A DNA stretch of 64,000 nucleotides, from the NCBI GenBank assembly GCA_964647255.1, contig CAZYGI010000017.1, forward strand, positions 1-64,000, given 5' to 3'. Source of the stretch: CAWJEL01 sp964647255 (GTDB lineage: Bacteria; Chloroflexota; Anaerolineae; CG2-30-64-16). The notes beneath the pieces were generated by a model. The model did no database searches. It worked only from the letters and a program-made list of their open reading frames with translations, and was not told the origin of the DNA. Below are positions 53,404 to 59,724 of the stretch, piece after piece (positions within the stretch are counted from its first letter, which is position 1; each line of letters opens with the position of its first letter). A program made the position numbers and the translations under genes.

Positions 53404-55155
53404 TCACCACCGGCTCACATCGAACACCGACCGGAGCACCTGGACGCGCTCCTCCGGCGTGGCCCAGCGAAGCTGGAAGTTGTCGCTGATGACCGTCACC
53501 AGCAGCTCGGTGTTGATCAGTTTGCCGTCGTAGATCGTGTGCCGGGCCACCAGCCCGGTGCGCGTCGGCCAGCTCCAGGTCTGATCGAAGAATAGGTTGC
53601 CCAGCCCGTAGAGGATCGCGCGGCCGTCACGCAACTCGACCGCCTGCGGCGCGTGCGCCATCACGCCGGTCACGACATCGGCGCCCGCGTCGCTCATGGC
53701 TCGGAAGTCGGCCTCCTGCTGCGGGATCGGCTCGGTCTGGTAGTCGCCCGCCGCGTTGAATTCGGTGTGCTGCACCTCGGCGAAGACCAGGTCCACCTGC
53801 GGTTTGAGCACCCGGATGTCGGCCACGATCTGCGCCTGGTCGAAGCGCGCCGCGCCGGGATGGTCCGGCCCGGCCCACGCGCTGACGGTTTCGCCGGTCT
53901 TGCTGGTGTACCATTCCGGGCCCCACTGGTTCGCGCCGAGAAAGCCCAGCCGATTGCCGTGGTGCTCCAGGACCAGCGGCAGGCGCGCGGCCTTGTCGTC
54001 CATGCCGCCGCCGTAGGTCGGGATCTTCTTCTGCGCGTACAGCGCCAGGGACCGGCGGAAGTTGTCGTAGCCGAAATCGTTCATGTGGTTGCCGGTGAGC
54101 CCAATGGCGTCCACACCGGAGAGCGCCAGGTTTTCCCAGTACGCCGGTTTCGAGCAGAGCAACAGGTTGTTCAGCGTGTTATCGGCCACGCAGCCTTCGA
54201 CGAACGGGATCTCGTTGCTGATGATCGTGAGGTCCGCGGCGGCCAGCTCCGGGCCAACCTGCCGCGCCAGAAAGCCGGGATCGCCCGAACGTTCGATGGC
54301 GGCCGCCGAACCGCGCGCTATCGCAGTGACGCCGGTCATCACCAGCACGGTCAGCTTGTCGGGGTCACGGTTGGTGATGGGCAGGCTGAGTCCGGCAAGC
54401 GCCGCTTCGCCGCGTGCCGTCAGCGCCGCGGCGTAGGTTCGGCTGGTCAGCGGCCACTCCGCCGCGCGGAAGCGGTTGTCGGTCGGCGAGCTGCCGTCCA
54501 GCGGAATCGCGCGCAGCCGCAGGCTCAGCGCGTCGAAAGGCACGATGCCCAGGCCCATCTTGTCCGCCCAGATCGCCTCCGTCACCGCCTCGGCCGGCTG
54601 TGGGGTGACGGCCGGGCCGGCCGGCCCCAGGAGCGCGGTCAGCTCCGGCAGGCTGGCGTGATCGGCGATCACCGAGGTGAAGTTCGCCGAGGCCCCCGTG
54701 CCTGCCCAGACCGCGGCCAGCTCGTCCGCGGCGATGCCCGCCAGCACCGACGAGGTGCGATCAACCAGGGCGAAGAACCGCTCCCAGGCCAGCTTGCCGC
54801 CCTGATCGGCCGTCGAGCTCAGCCGGAGATCGGGTTCGGCGGTCACCGGCTCGGCCTGGATGCCGGCAGCCGCCAACCGCTGCAGCACGGCCTCGGCCGC
54901 AGCAGGGGGCACATCCGGCCCGACTTCGACCCCCAGCGCCGCACGCAGCGCGGTTGGCGTGGGCGCCGGGGTGGGGCGGTTCTCAGTCGTCGCTGGTGGG
55001 ACATCCGCCGTCGCGGGGCGCGCGGTCGCTGTAACTGCCGGCTCACGGCCGGCCAAAGGCGCGCCGGCCGGCGCGGGCGCTTTGGCGGCGCAGCCGGTCA
55101 GCAAGATCAATGCGATGAAGATGGGTGTGAAACGAGCGAGGTGTGATGAGCGCAC
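53404..55155 (-). CDS. CapA-family lipoprotein (PGA_cap metallophosphatase-like)
   Basis: A 583-residue lipoprotein starting with GTG 55155; lipobox LLTGC (Cys21). Residues about 70-260 form a periplasmic-binding-like domain (SSTADQGGKLAWERFF, WADKMGLGIVPFDAL). The C-terminal part (about 270-583) is the CapA/PgsA-type domain: TGVTAIARG, ISNEIPFVEG, GLTGNHMNDFGY and GVMAHAPQAVELRDG. This family is linked to poly-gamma-glutamate or capsule synthesis; its enzymatic role is not settled. Exposed outside the membrane. No capBC genes are nearby. Confidence 0.8.
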   Translation of the reverse strand: MRSSHLARFTPIFIALILLTGCAAKAPAPAGAPLAGREPAVTATARPATADVPPATTENRPTPAPTPTALRAALGVEVGPDVPPAAAEAVLQRLAAAGIQAEPVTAEPDLRLSSTADQGGKLAWERFFALVDRTSSVLAGIAADELAAVWAGTGASANFTSVIADHASLPELTALLGPAGPAVTPQPAEAVTEAIWADKMGLGIVPFDALSLRLRAIPLDGSSPTDNRFRAAEWPLTSRTYAAALTARGEAALAGLSLPITNRDPDKLTVLVMTGVTAIARGSAAAIERSGDPGFLARQVGPELAAADLTIISNEIPFVEGCVADNTLNNLLLCSKPAYWENLALSGVDAIGLTGNHMNDFGYDNFRRSLALYAQKKIPTYGGGMDDKAARLPLVLEHHGNRLGFLGANQWGPEWYTSKTGETVSAWAGPDHPGAARFDQAQIVADIRVLKPQVDLVFAEVQHTEFNAAGDYQTEPIPQQEADFRAMSDAGADVVTGVMAHAPQAVELRDGRAILYGLGNLFFDQTWSWPTRTGLVARHTIYDGKLINTELLVTVISDNFQLRWATPEERVQVLRSVFDVSRW

Positions 55156-55221
55156 GGTGGCTAGATCCTTGATCGGGAAATGAATGGGTTTTCAATAATA
55201 TCAGCAATATCAGCCGGTCCG

Positions 55222-55249
55222 ATTATACAACGCAAAGATGCAATGTCGC
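55222..55249 (-). promoter_or_regulatory. Promoter of the CapA-family gene
   Basis: On the minus strand TATAAT (55222-55227) lies 16 bp after GCGACA (55244-55249). The -10 box is consensus, the -35 box weak. Confidence 0.45.
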
Positions 55250-55267
55250 GAAGGCGCACCGATCGGG

Positions 55268-55873
55268 CTACCGCACGACCTCGATCTCGCCGTGGCTCAG
55301 CTCGACCAGCGCGGCGGCGAGCGCGGCGGCGCGTTCTTCCGGCGCCTCGATCTCCCACGTCACGTCCGCAGCGAAGGTCTGCTCCACGGCGCGCGCCTCG
55401 AACCCGGGCAGCAGGCGGGTCACGGGCGTAACATAACTGTACGGGCCGCTGGCGATCAGCCGGGACTGCACGACTTTTTCCCGAGTCGGCAGCGCCTCGA
55501 GCACGGCCTTGACGCCGCCGCTGTAGGCGCGCACCAGGCCGCCGGTCCCCAGCTTCGTGCCGCCGAAGTACCGGGTGACGACGACCGCGATGTCGCCGAT
55601 GCCGCAGCCAAGCAGCACCGCCAGCATCGGCCGGCCGGCCGTGCCGCCCGGCTCGCCGTCGTCGCCCATGCCGATCTGGCCGGTGGAGCCGGGCGGGCCG
55701 GCGACAAAGGCGTAGCAGTTGTGCGTGGCGTCGGGGAACTCGGCGCGCATTTCGGCGATGAACGCTCTGGCCTCGACCGGGCTGCCGGCGGCCGCGGCGG
55801 TCGTGATGAAGCGCGAGCGGAGGATGACTTCTTCAACGCGGGTGCGGCCGGCTGGGATCGGGTAACGTGACAT
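55268..55873 (-). CDS. YigZ/IMPACT family protein
   Basis: Start at ATG 55873; the frame is open further upstream but includes the divergent promoter. The 201-residue protein has the two-domain IMPACT layout: N-terminal UPF0029 with HNCYAFVAG, DDGEPGGTAGRPML and GGTKLGTGGLVRAY, then a smaller C-terminal domain (about 140-201). Cytoplasmic; proposed roles in translation control or nucleic-acid binding are unproven. It is divergent from the protease operon. Confidence 0.88.
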   Translation of the reverse strand: MSRYPIPAGRTRVEEVILRSRFITTAAAAGSPVEARAFIAEMRAEFPDATHNCYAFVAGPPGSTGQIGMGDDGEPGGTAGRPMLAVLLGCGIGDIAVVVTRYFGGTKLGTGGLVRAYSGGVKAVLEALPTREKVVQSRLIASGPYSYVTPVTRLLPGFEARAVEQTFAADVTWEIEAPEERAAALAAALVELSHGEIEVVR

Positions 55874-55915
55874 GGCGGATAAGAGTATACCAGGGTTCGA
55901 GGCTTCGATCAAACA

Positions 55916-55945
55916 TTGACCGGGTAAAAGCGAACGTGCTATAAT
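55916..55945 (+). promoter_or_regulatory. Promoter of the C11-CHAT protease operon
   Basis: TTGACC (55916-55921) and perfect TATAAT (55940-55945) are separated by 18 bp. Transcription would begin near 55952, leaving about 90 nt of leader; AGGAGG (56031-56036) then precedes the ATG at 56042. Confidence 0.7.
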
Positions 55946-56041
55946 TGTGTCATTGTCGTACCAAATCGTTGAAGCATTATCGAGTGCCACCGCCAGCCGG
56001 GGCTTTCATGCACACGCTCCCACGCGAGCAAGGAGGATGCT

Positions 56042-57346
56042 ATGGTTGCCGAGACACCGCTGCGCCGCCCCTGGACGCTGATGATCTACATGGGCGGGGA
56101 TAACGGCAAGATCTTCGATACCAAGTACGGCCGCGTCAAGCTGATGGCCTCGATGGAGGACGCCGGCTACGCGGACATTTGTGAGATGGGCGCGGTCGGC
56201 ACCACCGATCAGTGCGCGATCACCTGCCTCTTCGACACCGCCGAGGCGACCTACCTGATCGAGGTCGAAAAGGTCCGGCGTTTCAGCGACAACGCGGTCC
56301 AACAGATTGCAGCCGTCAATACCGGCGATCCGAACGTCCTTCGTGATTTCATCATCCGCAGCGTGCAGAAGTATCCCGCCGATCACTACGCGCTGGTGAT
56401 CTGGAACCACGGCACCGGCTGGCTCGACACCGATGCATATGCGTCGGTCCGCAGCGCCGGAGATAAGGAGCGGCCGGCGCTCTTCCGCACCACGCAGCGG
56501 ACGATGGTCAAGGAGGCGACGACGCGGCCGATCGCTTACGATGATTCCAGCAAGGATTTCCTGGACACGCAAGACCTGCGCCGTGCCTTCGCGGAGGCCC
56601 GACAGGCGACCGGCCGGCGGCTCGACCTCATCGGCATGGATGCGTGCCTGATGGCGATGATCGAGGGCGCGCGCGAGCTGGCGCCGTTCGCCGACTACTT
56701 CGTCGCCTCCCAGGAGGTGGAGCCGATGGACGGCTGGCCGTATCAGCCGATTTTGGCCGCGCTCAACGCGGAGCCGGGGATGGCGCCCGGCGTGCTGTCC
56801 GACCGGATCGTGCGCGAGTTCGCCACCAGCTACAACGCGGCCACCCGATCCGATTGGGCAACGACGCGCGCCGGTGAGGAGACGGTGACGCTCTCGGCGA
56901 CCGCGCTGGCGAACACCGCGGGGACCGAGGCCCTCTGCCGGCAGTTGGTGGACGCGATTTTGGCGCAGGATTTCAACGCCACGCTGAAGACGATCGTCCG
57001 GGATTGCCTCAGGAGCGCGCTGGTGTTTCAGGATCGAAACTACCGCGACCTCGGCGACTTCGCGGCGCGGCTGGTGAAGGCCACGGAATTCGAATCGTTC
57101 CCCGCGGTCACCGCGGCCGCCCAGGCGTTGAACACGAGCTTGAATGCGCGCACTGCCGATGCGCCGGTGCTGCGCGTGGCGTTTCGGCCCCGCTATGCGG
57201 GCGCGACCGGCCTTTCGGTGTACGTGCCGCCGTCTTCGCTGGCGCCGGATCAGCGCGAGCGGGTCATGACGATCTACCGCAACCTGTTGTTCCCCCAGGC
57301 CACCGGCTGGGATCGGCTGCTGGATTGGGCCTTCAGCGAGTTCTGA
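56042..57346 (+). CDS. Clostripain (C11) family cysteine peptidase
   Basis: A 434-residue caspase-superfold peptidase. The catalytic His123 lies in VIWNHGTGW and Cys202 in GMDACLMAM; both flanks match C11 enzymes. SQEVEPMDGWPY follows and is also conserved. There is no signal peptide, so it is predicted intracellular, unlike secreted clostripain. A positive or acidic pocket for Arg or Lys specificity cannot be determined. It is the first gene of an operon with a CHAT protease 15 bp downstream. The fold is sure; activation mode and substrate are unknown. Confidence 0.92.
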   Translation: MVAETPLRRPWTLMIYMGGDNGKIFDTKYGRVKLMASMEDAGYADICEMGAVGTTDQCAITCLFDTAEATYLIEVEKVRRFSDNAVQQIAAVNTGDPNVLRDFIIRSVQKYPADHYALVIWNHGTGWLDTDAYASVRSAGDKERPALFRTTQRTMVKEATTRPIAYDDSSKDFLDTQDLRRAFAEARQATGRRLDLIGMDACLMAMIEGARELAPFADYFVASQEVEPMDGWPYQPILAALNAEPGMAPGVLSDRIVREFATSYNAATRSDWATTRAGEETVTLSATALANTAGTEALCRQLVDAILAQDFNATLKTIVRDCLRSALVFQDRNYRDLGDFAARLVKATEFESFPAVTAAAQALNTSLNARTADAPVLRVAFRPRYAGATGLSVYVPPSSLAPDQRERVMTIYRNLLFPQATGWDRLLDWAFSEF

Positions 57347-57361
57347 AGAGGAGGTGCACGG

Positions 57362-59596
57362 ATGGACTTTCGCAATGACCTGGCCGCCCAGACGCTGGGC
57401 CGCGCCCTGGATGACCTCGCCGGCGCCTGGCAAACCTTGAGTCCGGACGCGCGGCGCGCTTTGGAGGCCTGGGTGCAGGCGCAGGGGCCGAAGATTGCGG
57501 ATCGCTCGATAGACGGCGCCAATGTGATCAGCCGGGTCACCACCTGTCTGGGGGCGTTGTGGCAGCTTCGAGACTACCTGCCGCCCTCAACCGTGACGAT
57601 CCTGCAATCGGGCCAGGGCCTCTCCGGCATGGCGTCGCTCTCACCGGCCGATCGCGAGTTGCTGCTGCGCAAAATGGTCGCCATCTCCGATCCCAGGCTG
57701 TACGATGATCCGAAATCGCTGGCGGCGCAGGCGGATGCGCTGGTGAGCAGATTCCGGTCCCGCCTGGCCGCGGCCGAACAGCGCGACTGGCAGGCGCTGC
57801 ACGATGCGTGGGCTGCCGGCGGCGATCCGACGGCCTATCTGCGAGCGGTGGACAAGCTGCTGGCAGGCTATCCCAAGGTGCGGAATTTGCTCGCGCCGCA
57901 CAAGGTATGGACGCCGGCCCCAATCTTCCGGGACGCCGAAATGCTGGGGCCGGTCGCCAAGGGGAGCGTTGGCGCGGCGCCCCGCGATGTTGGCCCCTCT
58001 GCGCCGGCGGCCAGCGACGTTGAGCTGACGCGCTACGCCAACGTCAACTTCCCCAACCGGGTGCTGCTCACCGAGAAACGGGTCGCACTCTTGATCCAGG
58101 TGACCCGCGAACACCAGGACTGGAGCGCCGTCTCGGCCGACCAGTCGCGCATGACGCTCAAGCTCGGCCCGCTCACCGTGGTGGTGACCGCGGAGGGCTT
58201 CGATTGGGCGGCCGCGTTCGGCGGGCGAGAGGTCAAGGACGCACGGTGGGCCCGCGAGGTGGACGTCCTGGCCGACCGCGACTGCGACCCGGTCGCCTTC
58301 CTCCTGACCCCGCAGTCGGTGGGGCTCAAAAAGATTCAGATTGACTTCTACCAGTTCAAGCGGAACATCCTGACCCTGTCGCTGCAGACCACGGTCACGG
58401 CGGACGCGGCGGAGCTGAGCGACCGCGCCGACGTCGAGATTCGATCAACCACGATGGAGTCGCCTGCCGGCGGCGCGGCCGCGCCCATCCCGGATCTCGA
58501 TCTGCGGGTGATCGTGTCGGCCGACCACACGAAGCTCTTCTATCTCCTGCACGCACCTAAGACCGGCGATTACAACTTCAAAAGCGTGGGGCAGGTGGAC
58601 CTGCAGGCCGATCCGCAGACGTTCTTGAAGCCGACCTTCGACAAGCTCAGCACGCTGGCGCGGGTCTCAGCCGACACCCGCACGGACGCGCAAACTCGCT
58701 CCGCGCTCCGGGATTTGGAAACCATCGGGCAGAACCTCTACCAGAACCTGTTCCCGCCCGAGCTGAAGGCTGAATACACAAAGATCCGCAAGAACGGCAA
58801 GTATCAGGTCTGGCAGATTACCTCGGACGACCCGTGGATTCCGTGGGAAATGGTTCGGCCGTTTGACGCCAGCCCGGATGAGGCCGCGGCGTTCTACGAT
58901 CCGCCGTTGTGCGAGAAGTATCAGTTGTCCCGATGGCTCTCCGGGGCGGGCGCACCGGATCAGATTCGGATGCGGAACGGGGTCTGGGTGGCGCCGCCCG
59001 ACAACCTCCAGGCCGCGCAGCAGGAGAGCGATTACTTCACGGCCGCGCAGAATCGGCAGTGGGATCTCACACTGGAGGGACCCCTGGGCGCCGTAGATGA
59101 GGTGGATGACCGCTTCCGCGGCGGGGCGACTGAGTTCTATCATTTCGCGTGCCACGGCAACTTCAACACCGATGACCCCAACGAGTCCAAGCTCAAGCTG
59201 GCAGGCGACTTCCTGCGCCCCAGCCAGATCATCGGCCCGGCCCAGGCCGGGCTGCGCCGCTCAAAGCCGCTGGTCTTTTTAAATGCCTGCTACGGCGGCC
59301 AGATCGGCTTCACGCTGACGCAGCTCGGCGGCTGGGCGGAGCGCTTCCTTGAATCCGGCGCCAGCGCGTTTGTCGGCTCGCTGTGGGAGATCAACGACAA
59401 GCTGGCTGCGCAGTTCACCCGCGCCTTCTATGATCGCCTGTGGGGGCTGGGCGACTTCGACGGTAAGGCCCAGCCGCTCGGCCAGGCGTTCTACGAGGCG
59501 CGCATGGCGATCAAGGCGCTGGACCAGGCCAACCCGACGTGGCTCGCTTACGTCCTGTACGGCGACCCGTGCGGCATGGTCAAACTGGGCGGCTGA
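57362..59596 (+). CDS. CHAT-domain protein with beta-rich middle region
   Basis: A 744-residue cytoplasmic protein. Residues about 1-170 are mainly helical, about 215-400 are beta-rich (RYANVNFPNRVLLTEKRVAL, and LKKIQIDFYQFKRNIL), and about 480-744 form the CHAT protease. The catalytic dyad is His598 in FYHFACHGNF and Cys643 in LVFLNACYGGQ; SLWEINDKLA and WLAYVLYGDP follow as in other CHAT domains. CHAT proteases are separase/caspase relatives, often activated by conflict-defence sensors. The N-terminal and middle parts probably sense or bind a trigger. Follows the clostripain gene by 15 bp. Confidence 0.88.
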   Translation: MDFRNDLAAQTLGRALDDLAGAWQTLSPDARRALEAWVQAQGPKIADRSIDGANVISRVTTCLGALWQLRDYLPPSTVTILQSGQGLSGMASLSPADRELLLRKMVAISDPRLYDDPKSLAAQADALVSRFRSRLAAAEQRDWQALHDAWAAGGDPTAYLRAVDKLLAGYPKVRNLLAPHKVWTPAPIFRDAEMLGPVAKGSVGAAPRDVGPSAPAASDVELTRYANVNFPNRVLLTEKRVALLIQVTREHQDWSAVSADQSRMTLKLGPLTVVVTAEGFDWAAAFGGREVKDARWAREVDVLADRDCDPVAFLLTPQSVGLKKIQIDFYQFKRNILTLSLQTTVTADAAELSDRADVEIRSTTMESPAGGAAAPIPDLDLRVIVSADHTKLFYLLHAPKTGDYNFKSVGQVDLQADPQTFLKPTFDKLSTLARVSADTRTDAQTRSALRDLETIGQNLYQNLFPPELKAEYTKIRKNGKYQVWQITSDDPWIPWEMVRPFDASPDEAAAFYDPPLCEKYQLSRWLSGAGAPDQIRMRNGVWVAPPDNLQAAQQESDYFTAAQNRQWDLTLEGPLGAVDEVDDRFRGGATEFYHFACHGNFNTDDPNESKLKLAGDFLRPSQIIGPAQAGLRRSKPLVFLNACYGGQIGFTLTQLGGWAERFLESGASAFVGSLWEINDKLAAQFTRAFYDRLWGLGDFDGKAQPLGQAFYEARMAIKALDQANPTWLAYVLYGDPCGMVKLGG

Positions 59597-59610
59597 TCGG
59601 CCGGCCCCTG

Positions 59611-59656
59611 CTCCCTCTCCCGGCTTGCGGCGCGCGCCGCAAGCCGGGAGAGGGAG
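59611..59656. repeat. 46-bp perfect palindrome, possible terminator
   Basis: A perfect inverted repeat with two 23-bp arms and no spacer lies after the CHAT gene stop. The left arm starts CTCCCTCTCCCGGC. It can form a very stable hairpin at the end of the protease operon, but no T-run follows, so a purely intrinsic terminator is not certain. Confidence 0.85.
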
Positions 59657-59666
59657 GTGTGACAGC

Positions 59667-59696
59667 TTGGTCATCTCTCCCTCCCCGCTGTATAAT
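59667..59696 (+). promoter_or_regulatory. Promoter of mutS
   Basis: TTGGTC (59667-59672) and perfect TATAAT (59691-59696) are 18 bp apart, 28 bp before the chosen ATG. Confidence 0.6.
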
Positions 59697-59724
59697 CCGC
59701 GGCGATACCTCATCCTTTTGCGGA

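Noticed and set aside
56042..59596. Type III CRISPR-linked protease cascade
   Set aside because: No cas genes, no SAVED or TPR sensor recognised; only the protease pairing is similar.
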